Shown here in pieces: positions 1-6,955 of a DNA stretch of 18,763 bases (the first letter of the stretch is position 1; each line of letters opens with the position of its first letter). The stretch comes from Thermoplasmata archaeon (GTDB lineage: Archaea; Thermoplasmatota; E2; UBA202; DSCA01), in assembly GCA_008297795.1 (NCBI GenBank), contig VBQP01000027.1:1-18763 (forward strand), given 5' to 3'. Below the pieces are notes generated by a model. That model made no database searches, was not told the origin of the DNA, and saw nothing but the letters and a program-made list of their open reading frames with translations. The position numbers and the translations under genes are program-made.

Positions 1-10
1 ATTATATATG
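1..10 (+). promoter_or_regulatory. TATA box of the first radical SAM gene
   Basis: An AT-only run (attatatat) is centred about 26 nt before the ATG at 31. In archaea transcription starts about 24-28 nt after the TATA centre, so the mRNA would begin at or next to the start codon (leaderless). No GGTG or GGAGG ribosome site precedes the ATG, which fits. The left edge of the window cuts off any BRE element. Confidence 0.5.
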
Positions 11-30
11 TCTTCAATTTTGCTGAACGC

Positions 31-747
31 ATGAAGATACTTCTCATATACCCGAAGCTGGAGCACGGAGTCACGACCCAGAGAGACAGCAAAACCCCCT
101 TCTCAAAACTTTTTGGAAATCCCACGCTCACGCTCCCGCAGGTGGCTGCAGTCACGCCGCCGGAGCACGAGGTCAGAATACTTGATGAAAACTTCGAAAA
201 GGTGGACTTTGACGGAGACTACGACCTTGTGGGCATAAGCGTCCTTACCATGACCGCCCCATATGCATACAAAATGGCAGATAGATTCAGAGAGAGAGGT
301 GTGACAGTTGTTCTGGGCGGCTACCACCCTACAGCCCTGCCGGAGGAGGCGAAGCAGCATGCGGACAGCGTCGTTCTCGGCGAGGCAGAGGTCAGCTGGC
401 CCCAGTTGCTCGAAGATTTCAAAAAGGGCAAACTCAAACCCTTTTATAATATGGCATGGCCCGAGCCCGAAAAAATTCCAGAGCCAAGGATGGATCTTGT
501 CAAACACCAGCCCCTGACAGGATGCATACAGATGTCAAGGGGGTGCCCGAATGCCTGCGAGTTCTGCTCCACATCTGCGTTTCTGGGAAAAAGGGTAAGG
601 AAGCGACCTTTGAAGGCAGTAATAGAAGAAATGAAAAAGATACCCAATAAACTCATAATATTCAGTATTCAGAGACGCATCCCTCACAACAATACACCAA
701 TACAGCAGGGAACTTTTCAAGGAAATGATAGAGCAGAAGGTGAATAA
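31..747 (+). pseudogene. B12-binding-type radical SAM protein, N-terminal part (frameshifted)
   Basis: N-terminal part of a COG1032-type radical SAM protein. Residues 1-135 form a cobalamin-binding-like Rossmann domain (starting MKILLIYP, with VVLGGYHPTALPEEA near residue 93), but without the DxHxxG cobalamin-ligand motif. The radical SAM core starts near residue 162 with the [4Fe-4S] motif Cys172-x3-Cys176-x2-Cys179. Family-like sequence ends at IIF (residues 209-211). After that the frame turns into nonfamily residues up to the stop at 747, while the missing core continues in the next frame and overlaps 725-1351. A perfect 7-bp tandem duplication at 659-672 accounts for the shift. Without it the two frames join into a protein of about 437 residues. 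The substrate is unknown. It is either a real mutation or a sequence error; the family assignment is firm. Confidence 0.85.
659..672 (+). repeat. Exact 7-bp tandem duplication causing the frameshift
   Basis: TATTCAG occurs twice in direct succession (659-665 and 666-672). Removing one copy gives the reading IIFRDASLTT, which matches the usual F-x-D-x-(S/N)-L stretch of radical SAM cores and restores a single frame from 31 to 1351. This is the kind of change expected from replication slippage or misassembly, not from a homopolymer miscall. Confidence 0.8.
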
Positions 748-1351
748 AAAGTGGATTGCAAACGGAAATATAAATTTGCTCGGAAGAGATGAGAAATTCC
801 TGGAACTTGCAAGAAAGGCGGGGTGCATTGCCTGGTTTGTGGGGATAGAATCAATATCTCCTGCAAGCCTGAAGGAAGCCCATAAAATTTCGAACAGGGC
901 AGATGAATACGAAAAGGCGATAAAAACAATAAGGAAACATGGAATGGCTGTTGTTGCAGGCATAATATTCGGATTTGACGGAGATACGCCCGACATATTT
1001 GATGCCACCCTTGAATCAATGCTCGAGTGGGACATAGATGCAGGAGAATTCAATGTTCTGACACCATATCCCGGCACACCATTATATGACCGTTTTGATA
1101 AGGAAGGAAGGATATTCTCAAAGGACTGGTCAAAATACACCCAATCAAATGTTGTTTACTACCCGAAGAACATGACGCCCGAGGAACTCATGGAGGGGAC
1201 GAAACGGGTGATAAAAGGCTATTATTCCCCCCATCAGATGATTAGGAGGTTGTGGGGAAATGTCAAACTATCCAAATTAGCGCCCACTTCTTTTGTGGTA
1301 CCATCCATAAACTTTGCAATGAGACGCTACTACATGAGGGAATTTTTCTGA
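725..1351 (+). pseudogene. B12-binding-type radical SAM protein, C-terminal part (frameshifted)
   Basis: C-terminal half of the gene that starts at 31. Family-like sequence is already readable in this frame from about 671 (RDASLTTIHQYSRELFKEM), upstream of the first ATG at 725, so that ATG is not a real start. It contains the later radical SAM strands: the AGCIAWFVGIES segment, the VVAGIIFGFDGDTPD segment and the TPYPGTPLYDRF segment typical of COG1032 proteins. A C-terminal helical region ends at MREFF. The half has no iron-sulfur cysteines of its own, so it cannot work as a radical SAM enzyme unless joined to the first half. Confidence 0.85.
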
Positions 1352-1360
1352 GGAAAGTAA

Positions 1361-1367
1361 TTAAATA
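1361..1367 (+). promoter_or_regulatory. Possible TATA box of the TraB-like gene
   Basis: ttaaata lies about 23 nt before the GTG at 1387. This spacing suits a leaderless transcript and supports the GTG as the start codon, since no Shine-Dalgarno sequence is present. Confidence 0.35.
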
Positions 1368-1386
1368 CCTGCCATTATTTTCCAGC

Positions 1387-2013
1387 GTGAAAAAAGACAG
1401 GACTCTGACAGTGAAAAACTGCCGCATCCGCCTGATTGGAGTTATTCATGGGCTCGAGAGAGAGGGGGAAAGGGTGAGATATGTATCTGAGGAATTCATG
1501 CCCGAATGCATTGCCATCGGCATTCCAAGAGAGGATATTGACACAATAAAAAAATTTGTGGAAGAAGGATTCGAATTCGACATGTCACCCGAACAGGAGA
1601 GATTTTTTGAGAACCTGTCACGTTACGGGAAAATTTCCATACCGCCCTCCGACCTGATTGCCTCCTACAAAATTTCCGAGGAGAAGGGCATTGACCTCAG
1701 GGCGATTGACCTGGACGATGAGCTCTATGCAGATGTTTTCACAAAAAAGGTCTCCCTTATAAGTTTCATACGAAACTCGAGGAGAAATAAAAAACTCATG
1801 AAAAGGGAGTTTGATTCGGGCAGCGCGGAAGAATTTGTCGAGGAGTGGGAAAAACATTACAACTCGCTCCGTGCGTTCAGAGCCATTGAAAAGATAAGGG
1901 AGGAGAACATGGCATCGCAACTTTTTTCCCTTGCCGAAAAATATGAGAGGATACTTGCCATCATACCTTACCAGAGATTTGACAGAGTTGTTGAGATTCT
2001 CTCAAGCCATTGA
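1387..2013 (+). CDS. Divergent TraB/PrgY-like protein
   Basis: I place the start at the GTG at 1387 (208 residues). The longer open frame back to 1252 would lie inside the preceding gene. GTG at 1411 is an alternative. The layout resembles the TraB/PrgY (GumN-like) fold: an N-terminal strand with G-x-x-H (IGVIHG, His21), then a strand where TraB proteins have a conserved Glu (here ECIAIGI, with Gly in its place), and a C-terminal helix-strand pair (NMASQLFSLAEKYERILAII). Where TraB proteins end in VGAGH, this one has IPYQR. So the N-terminal His is kept while the Glu and the C-terminal Gly/His are not. It has no membrane segments, unlike longer TraB proteins. Function is unknown, and the family link rests on pattern alone. 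Confidence 0.5.
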   Translation: MKKDRTLTVKNCRIRLIGVIHGLEREGERVRYVSEEFMPECIAIGIPREDIDTIKKFVEEGFEFDMSPEQERFFENLSRYGKISIPPSDLIASYKISEEKGIDLRAIDLDDELYADVFTKKVSLISFIRNSRRNKKLMKREFDSGSAEEFVEEWEKHYNSLRAFRAIEKIREENMASQLFSLAEKYERILAIIPYQRFDRVVEILSSH

Positions 2014-2017
2014 AAAA

Positions 2018-2026
2018 GCATAAAAA
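2018..2026 (+). promoter_or_regulatory. TATA box of the COG2403 gene
   Basis: gcataaaaa lies directly after the stop of the preceding gene (2013). A transcript starting about 26 nt downstream would have a leader of under 10 nt containing the GGTG at 2047-2050, five bases before the ATG at 2056. Confidence 0.4.
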
Positions 2027-2055
2027 CGGGAGGGGTATTACCACTTGGTGTTAAA

Positions 2056-3357
2056 ATGGTGAAAAGAGTAGTGATAATGGGAGCAGCGGGAAGAGATTTC
2101 CATAACTTCAATGTTTTTTACAGGGACAATGAGGAGTATGAAGTCGTAGCCTTTACAGCAACTCAGATTCCTGACATAGCAGGGAGAAAATATCCTCCTG
2201 AACTTGCAGGGAAACTTTATCCTGACGGCATACCCATACTTCCCGAAGAGGACCTTCCAGAAATAATAAAAGAGAAGGATATTGATGAGGTTGTTTTTGC
2301 TTACAGCGATGTTTCATATCAGTATGTGATGGAGCGCTCTGCGATAGTAAATGCCGCAGGCGCAGATTTCAGACTCATAGGACCAAAACATTCCATGCTC
2401 AAATCAAGCAAGCCTGTCATAGCCATATGTGCAGCAAGGACAGGATGCGGAAAATCTCAGGTCTCAAGAAAGGTTTTTGAGATACTGAGCAAGCGCTACA
2501 AGGTTGTTTCAATACGTCACCCGATGCCTTATGGCGATTTGTCAAAGCAGATATGGCAGAGATTTGCCTCATACGAAGACCTTGACAAGCACGAATGCAC
2601 GATAGAAGAGAGAGAGGAATACGAGCCGTACATAGACATGGGCGGAGTTGTTTATGCCGGCGTTGACTATGAGAAAATTTTGAGAGAGGCGGAGAAAGAA
2701 GCAGATGTTATAATATGGGATGGCGGCAACAACGACTACTCCTTCTATAAAGCGGATTTTTACATAACCATAGTTGACCCGCACAGGGCAGGACATGAAA
2801 CTTCGTATTATCCGGGAGAGGTGAATGTCCGCCTCGCTGATTTGATAATCATCAATAAAGTTGATACTGCAGATGAGGAAAGCATAAGAAAGGTGGAAGA
2901 AAACGTCAGGAGAGTGAATCCTGATGCAAAGATTATGAAAGCAGAATCGCCTGTTACTCTTGAAAGAGATGATATAGCGGGCAAAAAAGCACTTGTGATA
3001 GAGGATGGACCAACACTTACCCACGGAGGAATGAAATTCGGCGCAGGCATAGTTGCTGCAAAGAAGGCAGGTGTGGAGATAATAGACCCCAGACCATACG
3101 CAGAGGGCTCAATAAAGGAATCTTTTGAGAAATATTCCCACCTGACAGATGTTCTGCCAGCCCTGGGATACGGGGAAAAGCAGATTGAGGAACTGGAGAA
3201 AACAATAAACAGGGCTGAGTGCGATATAGTGGTTTCGGCAACTCCGATAAATCTTCAGAGGGTTGTGAATGTCAACAAACCGATAGTCAGGGTAAAATAC
3301 GGAATGGGAGAAGAATCTGCAAAGAAACTGGAGGAATTCCTCTCATCAAAGTTCTAA
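2056..3357 (+). CDS. COG2403 P-loop protein, cyclic 2,3-diphosphoglycerate synthetase-like
   Basis: This 433-residue protein matches in length and layout the COG2403 family, whose characterised member is cyclic 2,3-diphosphoglycerate synthetase (cDPGS) of Methanothermus fervidus. Residues 1-115 form a Rossmann-like domain (VVIMGAAGRDFHNFN). A P-loop domain follows with Walker A ARTGCGKS at 127-134, an IIWDGGNND segment near 215 as a probable Walker B, and IIINKVD as a GTPase-like NKxD. The C-terminal part includes a THGGMKFGAG motif. cDPGS makes an intramolecular phosphoanhydride from 2,3-diphosphoglycerate using ATP. Members of this family are far more widespread than the compound, so substrate and nucleotide are uncertain here. 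Its last codons overlap the convergent rhodanese gene by 12 bp. Confidence 0.8.
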   Translation: MVKRVVIMGAAGRDFHNFNVFYRDNEEYEVVAFTATQIPDIAGRKYPPELAGKLYPDGIPILPEEDLPEIIKEKDIDEVVFAYSDVSYQYVMERSAIVNAAGADFRLIGPKHSMLKSSKPVIAICAARTGCGKSQVSRKVFEILSKRYKVVSIRHPMPYGDLSKQIWQRFASYEDLDKHECTIEEREEYEPYIDMGGVVYAGVDYEKILREAEKEADVIIWDGGNNDYSFYKADFYITIVDPHRAGHETSYYPGEVNVRLADLIIINKVDTADEESIRKVEENVRRVNPDAKIMKAESPVTLERDDIAGKKALVIEDGPTLTHGGMKFGAGIVAAKKAGVEIIDPRPYAEGSIKESFEKYSHLTDVLPALGYGEKQIEELEKTINRAECDIVVSATPINLQRVVNVNKPIVRVKYGMGEESAKKLEEFLSSKF

Positions 3358-4521
3358 ATCGGGACAGCCGGGACGGGTTTCAATTGCCACTGGAAAGAGA
3401 TTTCTCCCCGTGAGTGAGGAGAACCACTCATTTATTTTTATGAGAGGGGAGTAAGCGCTTTCATATGTCTTCGGCATGCTCACTTCCAGAGTTCCCCATT
3501 CTCCCTCGACATTGTGGGTATCTTTTGCTTTTGCCCTTATCACATACGTGCCTCTTGTCTTCCATTTGTGCTCGATTGTTATTTTCTCGCCCGATGCATA
3601 TGGACCTATCCAATCCTCCACCGAGCCGTCACCCCATTCTATGTAGTAATACAGTTCATCATCATCTGCATCTGTTGAAGAAAAAGTGTATTCGTATTTT
3701 GCTCTTGCCCTTCCCGAATCCGGTCCTGTTATGATAGGTGCGCCCGGGGCATTGCCAATTGAAACCGATAGCGGACTTGAGAAGCTGCTCTGCTCTCCCA
3801 CCACATCCTCTGCTATCACCATCACATAATAAGTTCCAGCCTCATCCCATGAATGGGTTATGTTTGCTTCCCTGCCTGACTGATAATAATTTTCTGTCCA
3901 TTCATCCACCGTGCCATCGCCATTCCAGTCCCAGCCATACCTTATGGCATCGTCGTCCTCATCAATCGCACTCGTGGAGTATGTATATGCAACTCCTGTA
4001 TCACCGGAAGTCACGCCGGAGGGGTTTTCAGGCTGTGAAGGCGGGCTGTCGCCCATTTTTGTGGGCAGATCTGCTGCCTTCCAGGCAATTATGCCGCCCT
4101 CCATATTGTATATGGTGCCGTTAAAACCGCCTTCAGAGAGAATATGGGCAACAGCGCTGCTCCTGCTGCCAGACCTGCAGTAAAGTATTACTTCATTGCC
4201 CCCGTACAGGGAATTGAATTCCTGTATCGCACTCTCGTTGTAACTCCCATCTGTATTGTAAAAATTGAAACTGCAGTAACGGCGGGCAAATTCCGGATAT
4301 GGGGTGTCTATCCTTTCCCCGAGCCATTCTGAATATGTTCTTACGTCCACAGGTATCTGTATACCGTTGGAGGTGGTGTTAAGCATTTCCCACGCCTCTT
4401 CCGCCGTAATGTCCGTATAACCGCTTGAGGAATCAGCAAGTGCATCAACATATACAACTGCTGTGGCAATGAACAAAATTGTCGTTGCAAATGCCATAAA
4501 TTTTTTTGAGATGGCTTTCAT
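3346..4521 (-). CDS. Secreted rhodanese-domain protein with two PKD domains
   Basis: A 391-residue exported protein. Residues 1-29 are a signal peptide (KK, a hydrophobic run, then a small-residue site before ADSSSGY). Residues 35-155 are a rhodanese domain with the active-site loop CRSGSRS, Cys115, that carries the persulfide in sulfurtransferases, and the family's closing GGIIAWKAADLP. Two PKD-type beta domains follow (about 166-255 and 258-348), with WDWNGDGTVDEW and IEWGDGSVEDW strands and HSWDEAGTY / HKWKTRGTY closing strands. No C-terminal membrane anchor is visible. The ATG has a strong GGAGG ribosome site (4528-4532) six bases upstream. The role is unknown; extracellular sulfur transfer or a surface-attached sulfur-binding protein are inferences. 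Confidence 0.88.
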   Translation of the reverse strand: MKAISKKFMAFATTILFIATAVVYVDALADSSSGYTDITAEEAWEMLNTTSNGIQIPVDVRTYSEWLGERIDTPYPEFARRYCSFNFYNTDGSYNESAIQEFNSLYGGNEVILYCRSGSRSSAVAHILSEGGFNGTIYNMEGGIIAWKAADLPTKMGDSPPSQPENPSGVTSGDTGVAYTYSTSAIDEDDDAIRYGWDWNGDGTVDEWTENYYQSGREANITHSWDEAGTYYVMVIAEDVVGEQSSFSSPLSVSIGNAPGAPIITGPDSGRARAKYEYTFSSTDADDDELYYYIEWGDGSVEDWIGPYASGEKITIEHKWKTRGTYVIRAKAKDTHNVEGEWGTLEVSMPKTYESAYSPLIKINEWFSSLTGRNLFPVAIETRPGCPDLEL

Positions 4522-4532
4522 TTCAAACCTCC

Positions 4533-4633
4533 AGATATATTCACATTTGTTAATATATAATGGATATATATTAGTTTTTAGAGAACCGGCGTTGTCAAAA
4601 CAAACTTTTTAAGCGCAGGGGCATTGCTCATTA
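4533..4633. promoter_or_regulatory. Divergent promoter region between the rhodanese-PKD gene and larB
   Basis: AT-rich region between divergent genes. For the - strand gene, two TATA-like runs are visible (4551-4560 and 4563-4572); the second would give a leader of about 20 nt holding the GGAGG site. For larB, aaactttttaag (4603-4612) is centred about 38 nt before the ATG at 4646, giving a short leader. Confidence 0.45.
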
Positions 4634-4645
4634 TCCCGTGAAAAA

Positions 4646-5389
4646 ATGATGGAAGAAAAAATAAGGAAGATACTGGAGGACATCCGCTCAAAGAAAATGA
4701 GTGTTGAAGAGGGGCTGGAGGAGTTGCGATATCTTCCTTTCCTTGACCTTGAATATGCAAAGATAGACTCTCACAGAAGGCTGAGGACAGGCATACCTGA
4801 GGCAATATTTGCCCCCGGAAAATCAGCAGAGCAGATAGCAGACATAGTCAGAAAAATTGAAGGAAAGGACGTGATATTCATCACAAAAGCAGATGAAAGC
4901 ATCTACAGCGCACTCAAAAATTTTGAAAATATCTCATACCACAAAGAATGCAGGATGATAACCATAGGAAAAGCAGCCAGCAGGCGCATCAAAGGATACG
5001 TGGCAGTGGCAAGCGCAGGCACAGGCGATATACCTGTGGCAGAGGAAGCGGCTGTCACTGCAGAATATCTCGGAAATGAGGTGAAGAGGGTGTATGACAT
5101 AGGCGCTGCAGGGATACATCGCCTACTTGAGTTCAAAGACATTTTTTCAGGTGCAGATGTAATAATAGCAACTGCAGGAATGGACGGTGTGCTTCCGGGA
5201 GTGATATCAAGTCTGTTTCCCGCACCTGTCATAGCGCTGCCAACAAGCATCGGCTACGGGACGGGCGCGGGAGGATTAAGCGCGATTCTCACAATGCTCA
5301 ACAGTTGCTCTCCGGGCATGGCTGTTGTGAACATAGACAACGGCTTCGGCGCAGGAGTTTTTGCACATAAAATAAATAGCAGGAAATAA
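4646..5389 (+). CDS. larB: LarB: pyridinium-3,5-bisthiocarboxylate nickel cofactor biosynthesis, carboxylase/hydrolase
   Basis: A 247-residue protein of the LarB family (COG1691, PurE-related). LarB carboxylates nicotinic acid adenine dinucleotide and cleaves it to pyridinium-3,5-biscarboxylate mononucleotide, the first step of nickel-pincer cofactor synthesis used by lactate racemase and related enzymes. Diagnostic stretches are LDLEYAKIDSHRRLRTGIPE (residues about 33-52), then FAPGKSAEQI, VASAGTGDIPVAEEA, YDIGAAGIHRLL, ATAGMDGVLPGVISS, ALPTSIGYG and NIDNGFGAG, all typical of LarB. An adjacent ATG-ATG pair begins the gene; I use the first. LarC and LarE are not in this window, so whether the full pathway exists cannot be seen. 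The next gene starts 41 nt downstream with its own AT-rich box. Confidence 0.92.
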   Translation: MMEEKIRKILEDIRSKKMSVEEGLEELRYLPFLDLEYAKIDSHRRLRTGIPEAIFAPGKSAEQIADIVRKIEGKDVIFITKADESIYSALKNFENISYHKECRMITIGKAASRRIKGYVAVASAGTGDIPVAEEAAVTAEYLGNEVKRVYDIGAAGIHRLLEFKDIFSGADVIIATAGMDGVLPGVISSLFPAPVIALPTSIGYGTGAGGLSAILTMLNSCSPGMAVVNIDNGFGAGVFAHKINSRK

Positions 5390-5395
5390 AGCAAA

Positions 5396-5407
5396 TTTAA
5401 TATTACA
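5396..5407 (+). promoter_or_regulatory. TATA box of the permease gene
   Basis: caaatttaatat lies about 30 nt before the ATG at 5431. A GGTGG ribosome site (5421-5425) precedes the ATG, so the leader is short and uses Shine-Dalgarno initiation. Confidence 0.4.
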
Positions 5408-5430
5408 TCTCTGCATCATAAGGTGGTAAG

Positions 5431-6873
5431 ATGGAGTTAAAGAGAGAGCTCGGCTTAAAGGAAGTTGTTTCAACTGTTGTGACTGCTGTCATCGGCGGCG
5501 GTTTGTTCATCTCAACAGTTCAGATACAGAGTAAGGTGGCAGTCGGCTCCTCCATAATATTCTCATATGTAATTGCAGCAATTCCTGCATTTTTTATGGC
5601 TCTCTGTTATGCCGTGCTGTCATCCGCCCTTCCTTCCTCGGGAGGGGAGTATGTGTTTGTCAGCAGGATAATTGACCCTTTCATAGGGTTTATAGCGACC
5701 TGGGCGAGATGGTTTGCAATGATAGCAACCATTGCAGCAATGGCTGTCGGCGACATGGTTCTCATAAACAACTTTTTCGATATATTGAAGATGCATTCCG
5801 TCTCCTCTTTCATATCCTCGAATATCACAGCCATTTCCATCGCTCTCGTTATTCTCTTCCTGATGGTAAACTATATCGGGGTCAAAACTTTCGGCAGGAT
5901 ACAGGTAGCGATGTTTGTGATGCTCATAACAGGCATTCTTGCTTTTATACTGGTTGGGCTGCCGGAAGTAAGCCTGAGCAACATAAATTATTCCATGGAC
6001 ATGAATTTCTCTGATATCGCGAAGGCGAGCAGTTTGATATTCTTCAGCTATCTTGGATTTGCGGCTATTGCCAACGCAGGCGGAGAAATAAAAAATCCGG
6101 AAAAGACACTTCCGAAAGGAATAATGATATCCATGTTCATGATAGCAGGAATATACATTCTCGTCGCTTTAATAACCTACGGCTCAGTATCCCCATCATT
6201 TTATTCCTCATATGATTTCTCAACAGGTTCTGTTCCCGATATGGCATCTCATTTTCTGCCATCATCCATAGCTGTCCTGGTTGCATTCGCAGGCTCAATA
6301 GCCATAATTTCGGACATAAATCCCAACATACTTGCCTCCTCCCGTCTCTCATTTGCATGGGCAAAGGACAACATAGTACCTCAGAAACTGGCGGAGTTGA
6401 ATAAATATGGAGTGCCGAAATGGACTCTGCTGATAAATGGAATTATGGCCACATCGATTATTTTACTTGCAAAACAGTTCATGAACGCTGTAATGATGAT
6501 AAACATGGCAATCCTGCTTATTTACATAGCGATATCCATATCTGCCTTAATTCTTCCCTACAAGCATCCGGAGATATATGAAAAAGCCAAATTTAAATTC
6601 AGAGGGATGTGGGTTGTAGCATTGCTGGGCATGCTCACCTCCGCTTTATTTTTTGGTTACATACTCCGCCTTCCGGACGCAATGCCGGGCTTCATTCTAT
6701 TGCTCGCATGGACAGGCATAGGCGCTGTTGTTTACGTGCTAACTCTCGAGCACCACCAGATGCACTGGAGGCTGTTCAAGGAGGAAAAGAAGGAGAAGGA
6801 GAAAGCAGATAAAGAAACCATAAAGGAAATGGTGAAAAAGGAAGGAAAGCAGGATACATCTGACTCCACATAA
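5431..6873 (+). CDS. APC-family amino-acid permease
   Basis: A 480-residue integral membrane protein with about 12 hydrophobic segments. It starts with the APC pattern: a short charged N-terminus, then VVTAVIGGGLFISTV, the unwound first helix that binds the backbone of amino-acid substrates. A second hallmark is SSALPSSGGEYVF near residue 65 and the SYLGFAAIANAGGEIKNPEKTLPKGI loop near 210, which matches the GxExxNPxRxxP signature of the family. The last 35 residues are a lysine/glutamate-rich cytoplasmic tail. It lies 82 bp before a secreted C25 peptidase, so uptake of amino acids released outside the cell is a reasonable inference. The exact substrate cannot be told. Confidence 0.88.
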   Translation: MELKRELGLKEVVSTVVTAVIGGGLFISTVQIQSKVAVGSSIIFSYVIAAIPAFFMALCYAVLSSALPSSGGEYVFVSRIIDPFIGFIATWARWFAMIATIAAMAVGDMVLINNFFDILKMHSVSSFISSNITAISIALVILFLMVNYIGVKTFGRIQVAMFVMLITGILAFILVGLPEVSLSNINYSMDMNFSDIAKASSLIFFSYLGFAAIANAGGEIKNPEKTLPKGIMISMFMIAGIYILVALITYGSVSPSFYSSYDFSTGSVPDMASHFLPSSIAVLVAFAGSIAIISDINPNILASSRLSFAWAKDNIVPQKLAELNKYGVPKWTLLINGIMATSIILLAKQFMNAVMMINMAILLIYIAISISALILPYKHPEIYEKAKFKFRGMWVVALLGMLTSALFFGYILRLPDAMPGFILLLAWTGIGAVVYVLTLEHHQMHWRLFKEEKKEKEKADKETIKEMVKKEGKQDTSDST

Positions 6874-6895
6874 GGGAGTCTGCGCAGATTCTCCC
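6874..6895 (+). terminator. Hairpin just after the permease stop codon
   Basis: GGGAGTCTGC is followed by GCAGA, two unpaired T and CTCCC, an inverted repeat with a GGGAG/CTCCC outer stem and an inner TCTGC/GCAGA palindrome. It begins one base after the permease stop. There is no U-run behind it, so it is an RNA-end or stability element rather than a clear terminator. Confidence 0.35.
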
Positions 6896-6927
6896 ATCTT
6901 ATTAAATTGAATGGCTATTAAAAACGA

Positions 6928-6934
6928 TTTTATA
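6928..6934 (+). promoter_or_regulatory. TATA box of the C25 peptidase gene
   Basis: tttatac is centred about 25 nt before the ATG at 6956, the spacing of a leaderless archaeal transcript. This supports 6956 rather than the upstream ATG at 6911, which lies before the box. Confidence 0.45.
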
Positions 6935-6955
6935 CACGTTTCGTATTTAGAAGGT

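Noticed and set aside
535..1140. Open frame of 201 codons on the - strand
   Set aside because: Antisense to the radical SAM gene, whose two frames carry clear family motifs; this frame has none.
1252..1386. N-terminal extension of the TraB-like gene
   Set aside because: These 45 codons lie mostly within the preceding radical SAM gene and look unlike protein sequence; the TATA-like box at 1361 supports the later GTG.
6911..6955. Earlier ATG for the C25 peptidase
   Set aside because: It would put 15 hydrophilic residues before the signal peptide and lies upstream of the TATA box.
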